A DNA stretch of 64,000 nt from Martelella limonii. Lineage in GTDB: Bacteria; Pseudomonadota; Alphaproteobacteria; Rhizobiales; Rhizobiaceae. The stretch is from NCBI RefSeq assembly GCF_013344475.1, contig NZ_JABUOU010000012.1, positions 1 through 64,000 of the forward strand, written 5' to 3'. Shown here piece after piece: positions 1 to 8,310 of this stretch (position 1 is the stretch's first letter; each line of letters begins with the position of its first letter). Under the pieces are notes generated by a model, which did not search any database, was not told where the DNA came from, and was given only the letters and a program-made list of their open reading frames with translations. The position numbers and the translations under genes are program-made.

Positions 1-1631
1 CCATCGATGTCGCCTATCGCTTCTTTGCGACCGACAAGCGCAAGTTCATCGTTGCCGATACCCCCGGCCACGAGGAATATACCCGCAACATGGCAACCGG
101 CGCCTCGACCGCCGATCTCGCCATCGTTCTGGTCGACAGCCGTCAGGGCATTCTCACCCAGACGCGCCGCCACAGCTTCATCGCCTCGCTGCTCGGCATC
201 CGCCACATCGTGGTCGCGATCAACAAGATCGACCTGATGGACTATTCCGAAGCGGTCTATGATGAGATCGTTGCCGACTATATGGCGTTTGCGAAGGATC
301 TCGGCTTCGAAACCATCGTGCCGATTCCGATTTCGGCGCGTTACGGCGACAATGTCACTGCGCCGTCTGCCAACATGCCCTGGTACAAGGGTCCCCATCT
401 GCTCGAACATCTGGAAACGGTTCCGGTCGAGACCGATCTCGCCGAAAAGCCGTTCCGCATGCCGGTGCAGCTGGTCACGCGCCCCAATCTCGATTTCCGC
501 GGCTTTGCCGGCGAGATCGCATCCGGCCGGATTGCCGTGGGCGACCGGGTGACGGTGGCAAAGTCCGGCCAGACGTCCGCCATCCGCCAGATTGCGACGA
601 TGGATGGCGATCTTGAACGCGCCGAGGCCGGACAGGCCGTGACGCTGGTGCTTGAAGACGAGATCGAGGTCTCGCGCGGCAATATCCTGGTAGCGCCCGA
701 TGCAAGGCCCGATGTCGCCGACCAGTTTCAGGCAAAGGTCATCTGGTTCGATGCTGACCCGATGCTGCCCGGCCGCTCCTATATCCTGCGCACCGAGGCA
801 GACCAGACGCCCGCCACCATCACCGCGCTCAAATACCAGGTCGACGTCAACAGCTTCGCCCATGAGGCCGCCAAGTCGCTGGACATGAACGCCGTCGGGG
901 TCTGCAATCTATCGACCCAGCAGCCGATCGTCTTCGACGCCTACACTGCCAACCGGATCACCGGCAATTTCGTGATCATCGACCGGATCTCGAACCGGAC
1001 GGTCGGCGCCGGCATGATCGATTTCGCGCTCAGACGGGCGCAGAATGTCCACTGGCAGGCCATCGACATCAACAGGCAGGCCCGCGCGGATCTGAAGGCG
1101 CAAAAGCCTGCCGTGCTCTGGTTCACCGGCCTTTCAGGTTCCGGAAAATCGACGGTGGCGAATGCGCTGGAAAAGATGCTGCACGCCAGGGGCAAGCACA
1201 CCTACATGCTCGACGGCGACAACATTCGCCACGGCCTCAACCGCGATCTCGGCTTTACCGCCGAGGACCGCGTGGAAAACATCCGCCGGGTTGCCGAAGT
1301 GGCGCGGCTGATGGCCGATGCCGGGCTGATCGTGCTGGTCTCGTTCATCTCGCCGTTCCGCTCCGAACGCCGGCTTGCCCGCGAGATGATGGAGGACGGC
1401 GAGTTCATCGAAGTCTTCGTCGATACGCCGATCGAGATCTGCGCCGAACGCGACCCGAAGGGGCTGTACAAGAAGGCGATGGCCGGCGAGATCGCGAATT
1501 TCACCGGCATCTCATCGCCCTATGAGCGCCCCGAAGACCCCGAAATCCACCTCGAAACCGTCGGCCAGGAGCCCTTCGAGCTGGCAGGCCGGATCGAGGA
1601 ATTCCTGACGGCGCGCCAAGGGGAGTCCTGA
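1..1631 (+). CDS. cysNC: Bifunctional sulfate adenylyltransferase subunit 1 / adenylylsulfate kinase (CysN-CysC, NodQ-type), 5' partial
   Basis: Sulfate activation: the CysN GTPase half works with CysD to make APS, and the CysC half phosphorylates APS to PAPS. The reading frame is open from base 3, so the start and roughly the first 100 residues lie outside the window (family length about 630-640; 542 residues seen). Visible GTPase motifs are [12 protein letters not shown] (G3) and NKIDLMDY (G4), followed by EF-Tu-like beta-barrel domains. The APS-kinase half begins near base 1090, with P-loop GLSGSGKS at 1128-1151 and the active-site serine motif FISPF. The fusion is typical of rhizobia. cysD is expected just upstream but is not visible. 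Whether the product serves cysteine synthesis or sulfation of surface polysaccharides cannot be told from sequence. Confidence 0.95.
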   Translation, partial: IDVAYRFFATDKRKFIVADTPGHEEYTRNMATGASTADLAIVLVDSRQGILTQTRRHSFIASLLGIRHIVVAINKIDLMDYSEAVYDEIVADYMAFAKDLGFETIVPIPISARYGDNVTAPSANMPWYKGPHLLEHLETVPVETDLAEKPFRMPVQLVTRPNLDFRGFAGEIASGRIAVGDRVTVAKSGQTSAIRQIATMDGDLERAEAGQAVTLVLEDEIEVSRGNILVAPDARPDVADQFQAKVIWFDADPMLPGRSYILRTEADQTPATITALKYQVDVNSFAHEAAKSLDMNAVGVCNLSTQQPIVFDAYTANRITGNFVIIDRISNRTVGAGMIDFALRRAQNVHWQAIDINRQARADLKAQKPAVLWFTGLSGSGKSTVANALEKMLHARGKHTYMLDGDNIRHGLNRDLGFTAEDRVENIRRVAEVARLMADAGLIVLVSFISPFRSERRLAREMMEDGEFIEVFVDTPIEICAERDPKGLYKKAMAGEIANFTGISSPYERPEDPEIHLETVGQEPFELAGRIEEFLTARQGES

Positions 1632-1724
1632 AACCCCGTCCGCAGACCCTTCGCCGCCAGACGCGCTTTGCCCGGACCCGGCTTTTGTTCTATCAGGGTG
1701 CGAAGCAAAGCAGGACCGGCAAGA

Positions 1725-4169
1725 ATGAAGGATGAAGCACGCGCGCTACCCGTAACCGCCGTTCTGGCGCCGCTTGCCGCGGCGCTGGATGAAAGCGGGG
1801 TGGCCGTTCTTTCGGCACCACCCGGCGCCGGCAAGACCACGCTGGTGCCGCTTCACCTGCTCGAGAACGGACCCGAGGGTCGGATCATCCTTCTCGAGCC
1901 GCGTCGCCTGGCAGCGCGCGCCAGCGCCTTCCGCATGGCAGCCCTTCTCGGCGAGGAACCGGGCGGCACCGTCGGCTACCGGATGCGGCTCGACACCAGG
2001 GTTTCGACACGGACCCGGATCGAGGTGGTGACGGAGGGCGTGTTCGCCCGCATGGCGCTGGAAGACCCGGAACTTTCCGGTATTTCGACCGTGATCTTCG
2101 ATGAGTTTCACGAACGCTCGCTCGACGCCGATTTCGGGCTTGCGCTGGCGCTCGACATCCGCTCCGGCCTGCGCGAGGATCTCCGGATCCTGGTGATGTC
2201 GGCAACGCTCGATGTGGCGCGCATTTCCGCCCTTCTCGGCGATGCCCCGGTGATCGAAAGCACAGGCAGGGCCTATCCGGTCGATATCCGCTATCGCGCG
2301 CGGCCGCCGCAAACGCGCATCGAGGACAGCGTCGCCGATGCCGTGCTTGACATGCTCCATGCAGAGACAGGCTCGATCCTCGCCTTTCTGCCAGGCCAGG
2401 CCGAAATCCGCCGCACCGCCGAGCGGCTGCAGGCCCGCGTCGGCGAAGATACAGATGTGGCGCCGCTTTACGGCAATCTCACCCGCGCCGAACAGGATGC
2501 CGCGATCCGCCCTGCCCCCGCCGGACGCCGCAAGGTCGTGCTCGCCACCTCGATTGCCGAAACCTCGATCACGATCGACGGCGTCACCATCGTCATCGAC
2601 AGCGGCCTGCAACGCCAGCCGGCCTTCGAACCTGCAACCGGTATCACACGGCTTGAAACGGTAAAGGTCTCGCGCGCGGCGGCCGATCAGCGGGCCGGCC
2701 GCGCCGGGCGCACGGCGCCGGGCATCGCGCTGAGGCTCTGGCATGAGGGCCAGACCGCAGCGCTCTCCCCCTTCAGCCCGCCGGAAATCCTGAAGACCGA
2801 TCTCTCCGGCCTCGTGCTCGATCTGGCGCATTGGGGCGTTGGCGATCCGACAGCGCTTGCCTTCGCCGAACAGCCGCCGAAGCCCGCCTTCCAGGAAGCC
2901 AAAAGGCTTCTGACAACGCTCGGCGCGCTGGATGATGACGGCCGGCTGACCGCAACCGGCGAGCGGATCCGCACGCTCTCCCTGCCCCCACGCCTTGCCG
3001 CCATGGTGATTCATGCAGCAAGTGAGGGTCATGGGCGCGATGCGGCCCGGCTTGCCGTACTGATGAGCGAACAGGGCCTTGGCGGAAACGGCATCGATCT
3101 TTCGGAACGGCTGAGGCGGTTTGCGGCCGAGCGTTCCACGCGCGCCGAAGCGGCCCGCGGACTTGCCGATCGGATCGCGAAATCGGCAGGTCATGGAAAT
3201 GCTGAACGCCCCTTCGATGCCGGCGAAGCGCTGATGCACGCCTTTGCGGACCGGATTGCCATGGCGCGAGGCGGACGCGGGCGTTACCTGATGGCAAACG
3301 GCCGTGGCGCGGAACTCGCCGAAGACGATCCGCTGGCAGGCCAGGCGTTTCTGGTGATCGCAGACCTCACCGGCTCGGCAGCCAGGGGACGCATCCTCGC
3401 AGCCGCGCCGCTTGCGCAAGGCGCCGTCGAAGCCCATCCCGATGTCGAGACCGCGGAGGAATGCGTGTTCGTGCGCGAGAGCCTTTCGGTGCGCACACGC
3501 CATGTGCGCCGTCTCGGCGCGCTGGTGCTGGAGGAACGGGCTGGCAAGCGCCCCTCCGGCGCCGCTGCCGCCGAAGCGCTCGCAGACGGTCTGCGCACGC
3601 ACGGTCTTGCCCTGCTGGATTTCCCGAAAGAGGCGGCGCATCTGCGCGAACGGATCGGCTTCCTGCACCGCAAGCTCGGTGATCCCTGGCCGGATGTCAG
3701 CGATGCCGGGCTGATCGGGAGCCTCGATCTCTGGTTCACGCCATTTCAGGATGGCCAGACATCGCTTGCCTCGATCAGGCCCGCAAGCCTTGCCGACGGG
3801 CTGAAATCGCTGATCCCCTACCCGCTTGCCAATGAGCTGGAAAAGCTCGCGCCCACGCATTTTACAGCGCCCACCGGAGACCGGCTGCCGATCCGCTACG
3901 ATGGCGACGAGCCGGTTCTTTCGATCCGGGTGCAGATGCTCTACGGGCAAAAGGCCCATCCTGTGATTGCCGGCGGCGTGCCGCTGCTGCTGGAGCTGAC
4001 CTCGCCTGCCGGACGCCCGATCCAGACCACCCGCGATCTCGTGGGCTTCTGGGCAGGCTCCTGGAAGGATGTGCGCGCGGATATGCGCGGGCGCTATCCC
4101 AAGCATCTCTGGCCGGAAGACCCGGCCAGCGCCGAACCGACGCGCCGGGCAAAACCGCGCGGCACCTGA
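1725..4169 (+). CDS. hrpB: ATP-dependent helicase HrpB
   Basis: DExH-box helicase of the HrpB family, 814 residues, close to the usual 810-830. In order: Walker A PPGAGKTT near the N-terminus, the DEFH box (FDEFHERSLDADFG), SATLD (motif III), the FLPGQAEIRRT segment, SIAETSITIDG (motif V) and QRAGRAGR (motif VI), then the C-terminal HrpB-specific domain. An upstream in-frame ATG at 1668 exists, but the extra 19 residues are poor in family character, so I prefer ATG 1725. The gene lies 93 bp after cysNC and 13 bp before actS, which has its own Shine-Dalgarno, so hrpB and actS may be cotranscribed. The cellular role of HrpB is poorly defined in the family; an RNA substrate is inferred. Confidence 0.93.
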   Translation: MKDEARALPVTAVLAPLAAALDESGVAVLSAPPGAGKTTLVPLHLLENGPEGRIILLEPRRLAARASAFRMAALLGEEPGGTVGYRMRLDTRVSTRTRIEVVTEGVFARMALEDPELSGISTVIFDEFHERSLDADFGLALALDIRSGLREDLRILVMSATLDVARISALLGDAPVIESTGRAYPVDIRYRARPPQTRIEDSVADAVLDMLHAETGSILAFLPGQAEIRRTAERLQARVGEDTDVAPLYGNLTRAEQDAAIRPAPAGRRKVVLATSIAETSITIDGVTIVIDSGLQRQPAFEPATGITRLETVKVSRAAADQRAGRAGRTAPGIALRLWHEGQTAALSPFSPPEILKTDLSGLVLDLAHWGVGDPTALAFAEQPPKPAFQEAKRLLTTLGALDDDGRLTATGERIRTLSLPPRLAAMVIHAASEGHGRDAARLAVLMSEQGLGGNGIDLSERLRRFAAERSTRAEAARGLADRIAKSAGHGNAERPFDAGEALMHAFADRIAMARGGRGRYLMANGRGAELAEDDPLAGQAFLVIADLTGSAARGRILAAAPLAQGAVEAHPDVETAEECVFVRESLSVRTRHVRRLGALVLEERAGKRPSGAAAAEALADGLRTHGLALLDFPKEAAHLRERIGFLHRKLGDPWPDVSDAGLIGSLDLWFTPFQDGQTSLASIRPASLADGLKSLIPYPLANELEKLAPTHFTAPTGDRLPIRYDGDEPVLSIRVQMLYGQKAHPVIAGGVPLLLELTSPAGRPIQTTRDLVGFWAGSWKDVRADMRGRYPKHLWPEDPASAEPTRRAKPRGT

Positions 4170-4182
4170 GAGGAGACCGGCC

Positions 4183-5475
4183 ATGACCGCACCACCCGCA
4201 GAAATGGTGGCAAAGGACCGCCGCTCCAGCCTGCGCCTGCAGACCCTGGTGTGGCTCAGATGGCTGGCGGTTGCCGGCCAGACGACAACCGTCACCTTCG
4301 TCGCCTTCGGCATCGATTTCTCGCTGCCTGTCATACCGGTGTTCGCGCTGATCGCCGCACTTGCAATCGGCAATCTTCTGCTGGTGCTGCGCTTTCCGGC
4401 GACCCAGCGCGTGGAGCCGCGCTTTGCATTTGCGCTGCTCGGTTTCGACGTCATGCAGCTGACCGCCCTGCTCTTCCTCACCGGCGGCCTTGCCAATCCG
4501 TTCGTGCCGCTGATTACGGTGCCCGTGATCATCTCGTTCACCGCGCTGCCGCTGCGCTATGCCGTGGCGCTGCTGGTGCTTGCGATTGGCGGGGTCACGA
4601 TCCTGGCGATCGCGCCCTTTCCGCTGCCATGGTATGCGGGGCTGACGCTTGAAATCGAGCCGGTGCTCAAATTCGGCATCTGGATCGCGATCGTCTCGAT
4701 GCTGAGTTTCGCTGCAGCCTATGCCCGCCGCATCTCGCTCGAGGCCCAGCAGATTTCCGATGCGCTGGCGGCAACCGAACTGGTGCTGCAGCGCGAGCAG
4801 CATCTTTCCCAGCTCGATGGTCTCGCCGCTGCCGCCGCCCATGAGCTCGGCACCCCGCTCGGCACGATTGCGGTCGTCGCCAAGGAAATGGCGCGCGATC
4901 TCGGTGACGATCCGATCCATGGAGAGGACGTTCAGCTTCTCGTCAGCCAGAGCCAGCGCTGCCGCGACATTCTCTCGCGCATCGCATCACTGTCGAAGGA
5001 GGACGAAAGCCATATGCGGCGAATGCCACTGTCCTCGCTGGTGGAAGAGGCGGCAGCGCCCCACCGGCCATTCGTTGCGGACATGCAGATCGAGGTCGAG
5101 GGAGAGGGCCCGGAGCCCGTGGGCCAGCGCAATCCGGCAATCCTCTACGGGCTCGGCAATATCATCGAGAACGCGGCGGAGCATGCAGACCGCACCGTGA
5201 CCGTGACGGCCCGCCACGACGCCACGCGCGTGACCATCACCGTCAGCGATGACGGCGGCGGCTATGCGCCCGACATCCTGTCGCGCATCGGCGATCCCTT
5301 CGTGTCAGACCGTCAGGGAGAGCGGCAGGGCGACAAGCGCGGCGGCGGGCTCGGCCTTGGCCTGTTCATTGCCAAGACGCTGCTGGAGCGTTCGGGCGCA
5401 ACGCTTGCCTTCGAAAATGCCGAGGGCGCGCGGATCACCATCACCTGGCCGCGCTGGCGGATGGAAACCGAGTGA
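4183..5475 (+). CDS. actS: Redox-sensing sensor histidine kinase, ActS/RegB/PrrB family
   Basis: Membrane sensor kinase of 430 residues. An N-terminal block of about six hydrophobic segments contains the ubiquinone-binding heptapeptide GGLANPF at residues 101-107. The HisKA domain has the phospho-acceptor His220 (AHELGTPL). Cys260 in SQRCRDIL lies exactly 40 residues after the histidine, the same spacing as His225/Cys265 of Rhodobacter RegB, where the cysteine is redox-active. The ATPase domain shows an N-box, SDDGGGY and GGGLGLGLFIA. The start at 4183 is set by the upstream gagaggaga. RegB/ActS kinases control respiration, nitrogen and carbon metabolism through a RegA/ActR regulator, but no such gene is next to it: coaBC follows immediately on the other strand. 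Confidence 0.88.
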   Translation: MTAPPAEMVAKDRRSSLRLQTLVWLRWLAVAGQTTTVTFVAFGIDFSLPVIPVFALIAALAIGNLLLVLRFPATQRVEPRFAFALLGFDVMQLTALLFLTGGLANPFVPLITVPVIISFTALPLRYAVALLVLAIGGVTILAIAPFPLPWYAGLTLEIEPVLKFGIWIAIVSMLSFAAAYARRISLEAQQISDALAATELVLQREQHLSQLDGLAAAAAHELGTPLGTIAVVAKEMARDLGDDPIHGEDVQLLVSQSQRCRDILSRIASLSKEDESHMRRMPLSSLVEEAAAPHRPFVADMQIEVEGEGPEPVGQRNPAILYGLGNIIENAAEHADRTVTVTARHDATRVTITVSDDGGGYAPDILSRIGDPFVSDRQGERQGDKRGGGLGLGLFIAKTLLERSGATLAFENAEGARITITWPRWRMETE

Positions 5476-6687
5476 TCAGAACCGGGCGGCAATCCAGGCG
5501 GCAAGCCGGGTTGCGACCTCGGTCTTGTCCATGGCGGGCCAGCTTTCCGCGCCCTCCTTCGTCACCAGCGTGACGCGGTTGCGCGCCCCGCCCATCACGC
5601 CCTCTTCCGAAACGTCATTGGCGACGATCAGATCGGCGCCCTTGCGGGCAAGCTTGTCGCTGGCATAGGCGGCAACATCATTGGTCTCGGCGGCAAAGCC
5701 GACCACCAGCGCCGGGCGCAGAGCGGCGTGATGGCCGACGGTCTTGAGAATGTCGGGGTTTTCGACGAGCTTCAGCGGCGGCGGCGGTTCGCCGGGCTTC
5801 TTCTTCATCTTTTGCGCAGCTTCATCTTCCGCCCGCCAGTCGGAAACGGCTGCGACCATCACCGCGATATCGGCGGGAAGGGCTTTCTCCACGGCGTCCA
5901 GCATCTGGCGCGCGCTTTCCACATGGACGGGCTTGACGCCCGCGGGATCGGGGATGCTGACCGGGCCCGTGACCAGCGTGACATCTGCGCCAAGCGCCGC
6001 GAGCGCTACCGCGATCGCATGCCCCTGGCGGCCGGAGGAGCGATTGGCGATATAGCGCACCGGATCGATCGCCTCGACGGTCGGGCCCGAGGTCACGATC
6101 GCGCGCTTTCCGGAAAGCGGCTTTGAAGCCGTTTCCAAAGGGGCGAGCGCTCTCTCGGCGGCAGCAACAATGTCGAGCGGTTCGGCCATCCGACCCTTGC
6201 CCGCCTCGCCGCGCTCTGCCATTTCCCCGGTGCCAGGGCCAACGGTCATCACGCCGTCAGCCTCAAGGGTCGCCAGATTTCGGACCGTCGGCGCCGCCGA
6301 CCACATTTTCGGGTTCATTGCAGGCGCAATCAGAACCGGACAATCGCGGGCAAGCAGCACCGCGCCCGCCAGATCATCGGCGATGCCGGCCGCCATCTTC
6401 GCCATCAGGCTTGCCGTTGCAGGCGCAACCAGGATGAGATCATGCTCGCGGGCTAGCCGGATATGGCCGACATCCTGCTCGTCCTCGCGCGAAAACAGCT
6501 CGGTAAACACATGCCCGCCGGCAAGCGCGCCGACGGCGAGCGGGGTGATGAATTCGCACGCCGCAGTCGTCATCACCGGGGTGACCGCCGCGCCGCGCTC
6601 CTTCAGCCTCCGGATCAGGTCGAGGCTCTTATAGGCCGCGATGCCCCCGGAAATGATCAGAAGGATGCGTTTGTCCTGAAGCGACAT
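5476..6687 (-). CDS. coaBC: Bifunctional phosphopantothenoylcysteine decarboxylase / phosphopantothenate-cysteine ligase
   Basis: Two consecutive steps of coenzyme A synthesis in one 403-residue protein. The N-terminal flavoprotein half (CoaC) shows SGGIAAYKS, the catalytic histidine in GHIRLA, and PAMNPKMW. The C-terminal half (CoaB) shows TSGPTVEAIDPVRYI, NRSSGRQG and the KMKKK lysine motif. The substrate-clamp region reads EMAERGEAGKGRM and lacks the cysteine that is catalytic in E. coli (Cys158, in ACGDIGPGRM). This is probably a lineage variant. The stop codon abuts the actS stop with no intervening base, so the two genes converge exactly and no separate terminator fits between them. Confidence 0.95.
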   Translation of the reverse strand: MSLQDKRILLIISGGIAAYKSLDLIRRLKERGAAVTPVMTTAACEFITPLAVGALAGGHVFTELFSREDEQDVGHIRLAREHDLILVAPATASLMAKMAAGIADDLAGAVLLARDCPVLIAPAMNPKMWSAAPTVRNLATLEADGVMTVGPGTGEMAERGEAGKGRMAEPLDIVAAAERALAPLETASKPLSGKRAIVTSGPTVEAIDPVRYIANRSSGRQGHAIAVALAALGADVTLVTGPVSIPDPAGVKPVHVESARQMLDAVEKALPADIAVMVAAVSDWRAEDEAAQKMKKKPGEPPPPLKLVENPDILKTVGHHAALRPALVVGFAAETNDVAAYASDKLARKGADLIVANDVSEEGVMGGARNRVTLVTKEGAESWPAMDKTEVATRLAAWIAARF

Positions 6688-6805
6688 GAGCGTGTTTTCC
6701 CTACCATTTTGCCGCTATCATTAGCATGGATGGCCCGCTGGAGAACCCTCTCATGGCGTGCAGGACACTGGCCGAAGAAAAATTCATTTCATCTGGCGGG
6801 GGACG

Positions 6806-6964
6806 ATGCGGGGTCTGTTCACGAAGGGTTGCGCGCCGCTTGTGGAGGCGATCGCTCGCGCGCGCCATGTCTTCTCTGGCGAGAGCACGGAAATCTATCA
6901 TGCGTGGAACGGCGCGAAGGCCGGTTATCACCGGATCGAGATCCAGTTCGGGCTTGCAATCTGA
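6806..6964 (+). CDS. Possible small protein of unknown function (52 residues)
   Basis: I do not recognise the product. ATG 6806 is preceded at good distance by a purine-rich ggcggggga. The predicted peptide (MRGLFTKGCAPL... ending IEIQFGLAI) has an ordinary, non-repetitive composition with no signal peptide or membrane segment. A perfect 10-bp hairpin begins two bases after the stop codon, as expected for a real transcription unit. Against it: the frame is short, other frames are also open here, and no family was recognised. It would fill most of the 319-bp space between coaBC and the carboxyspermidine dehydrogenase gene. Confidence 0.35.
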   Translation: MRGLFTKGCAPLVEAIARARHVFSGESTEIYHAWNGAKAGYHRIEIQFGLAI

Positions 6965-6966
6965 AG

Positions 6967-6998
6967 CCGGCGCGGCCTGTTTTGACAAGCCGCGCCGG
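6967..6998. terminator. Bidirectional hairpin terminator
   Basis: Perfect 10-bp inverted repeat (CCGGCGCGGC / GCCGCGCCGG) with a 12-base loop rich in T. It lies between the small reading frame ending at 6964 (+) and the stop of the polyamine dehydrogenase at 7007 (-). Its position suggests it ends transcription from both sides. Confidence 0.7.
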
Positions 6999-7006
6999 AT
7001 CTCAAG

Positions 7007-8251
7007 TCACTTTGAAAAATCGAGCGCGCGGTCGCCGTTCTCATCCTTGATCCGCGTCGGCAGGCCGATCTGGTTCAGGATGTGCAGGAACGGCTTCGGC
7101 GGCAGTTCCTCGACATTCGCCATGGTCTTCACGTCCCATTCGCCGGAAGCGACCAGAATGGCGGCTGCGACGGGGGGAACGCCCGCGGTGAAGGAAATGC
7201 CCTGCGAGCCGACCTCGTTATAGGCTTCCTTGTGGTCGGAGACGTTGTAGATGAACACTTCGGCCGGCTTGCCGTCCTTGGTGCCCTTCACGAAATCGCC
7301 GATGCAGGTCTTGCCGGTATAGCCGGGCGCAAGCGAGGAGGGGTCGGGCAGCACGGCCTTGACGACCTTCAGCGGCACGACTTCCTGACCGTCGGCGAGC
7401 TTTACCTTCTGTTCGGACAACAGGCCGAGGCTTTTGAGAACCGTGAACACGTTGATGTAGTGATCGCCAAAACCCATCCAGAAGCGGACATTGGGGGAGC
7501 CCATGTTCTTCGACAGCGAATGCAGTTCGTCATGGCCCGACATATAGGCCTTCTGCTTGCCGACGACCGGCAGATCGAACTCGTGGCCGATCTCGAACAT
7601 CTTGTTCGTGGTCCACTCATTGTTCTGCCAGGCATAGACGACGCCGGTGAACTCGCGGAAATTGATTTCCGGATCGAAATTCGTGGCGAAGTACTTGCCG
7701 TGATTGCCGGCGTTGATGTCGACGATGTCGATGTCGGTGATGTCGTCGACATAATCATCCTTGGCAAGGCGGGCATAGGCGTTGACGACGCCCGGATCGA
7801 AACCGGCGCCGAGAATGGCGGTGACGCCCTTTTCGGCGCAGCGATCCTTGCGCTTCCACTCGTAGTTTGCATACCACGGCGGGGTTTCGCAGATTTTGTC
7901 GGGCTCTTCGTGGATTGCCGTGTCGATATAGGCGGCGCCCGTTTCAAGGCAGGCTTCCAGCACCGACATGTTGAGGAAGGCCGTGCCGACATTGATGACG
8001 ATCTCGACGCCGGTCTTCTTGATCAGCGCAACCGTTGCCGGAATGTCGAGCGCGTCGAGCTGGTGGGCTTCGAGAACACCTTCCTGCTTCATCGCCTTCT
8101 TGTCGTGAACGCTTTCAATGATTGCGTCGCATTTCGACTTGGTGCGCGAGGCGATGTGGATATCGCCCAGCACGTCATTGTTCTGCGCGCATTTGTGCGC
8201 CACCACCTGGGCGACGCCGCCGGCGCCGATAATCAGGACATTCTTCTTCAT
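7007..8251 (-). CDS. Carboxy(nor)spermidine dehydrogenase, saccharopine dehydrogenase family
   Basis: Enzyme of the alternative spermidine pathway: it condenses putrescine (or diaminopropane) with aspartate semialdehyde and reduces the imine with NADPH to carboxyspermidine (or carboxynorspermidine). The 414-residue protein begins with a Rossmann dinucleotide motif (VLIIGAGGVAQVV) and continues with the saccharopine-dehydrogenase-like catalytic domain (ILGAGFDPGVVNAYARL). The next gene in the transcript order is the matching decarboxylase, 59 bp upstream, so the two form a pathway operon. Rhizobia use this pair to make spermidine, which is why I expect carboxyspermidine rather than carboxynorspermidine as the product; that choice is inference. 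Downstream lies the hairpin at 6967-6998. Confidence 0.93.
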   Translation of the reverse strand: MKKNVLIIGAGGVAQVVAHKCAQNNDVLGDIHIASRTKSKCDAIIESVHDKKAMKQEGVLEAHQLDALDIPATVALIKKTGVEIVINVGTAFLNMSVLEACLETGAAYIDTAIHEEPDKICETPPWYANYEWKRKDRCAEKGVTAILGAGFDPGVVNAYARLAKDDYVDDITDIDIVDINAGNHGKYFATNFDPEINFREFTGVVYAWQNNEWTTNKMFEIGHEFDLPVVGKQKAYMSGHDELHSLSKNMGSPNVRFWMGFGDHYINVFTVLKSLGLLSEQKVKLADGQEVVPLKVVKAVLPDPSSLAPGYTGKTCIGDFVKGTKDGKPAEVFIYNVSDHKEAYNEVGSQGISFTAGVPPVAAAILVASGEWDVKTMANVEELPPKPFLHILNQIGLPTRIKDENGDRALDFSK

Positions 8252-8310
8252 CAGGACAACGTCTCCGGTTTCATCCGTTCTGGTCGATCAACCAGCACAT
8301 ACACTTCACA

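Noticed and set aside
1746-4541. Very long minus-strand open frame (931 codons) opposite hrpB
   Set aside because: It mirrors hrpB and part of actS; the plus strand has clear helicase and kinase motifs, and the antisense translation has no recognisable domain. Long antisense frames are expected in GC-rich genes with strong third-position bias.
6701-6988. 95-codon minus-strand frame overlapping the small plus-strand ORF
   Set aside because: Requires a TTG start without ribosome site, and runs through the hairpin at 6967-6998.
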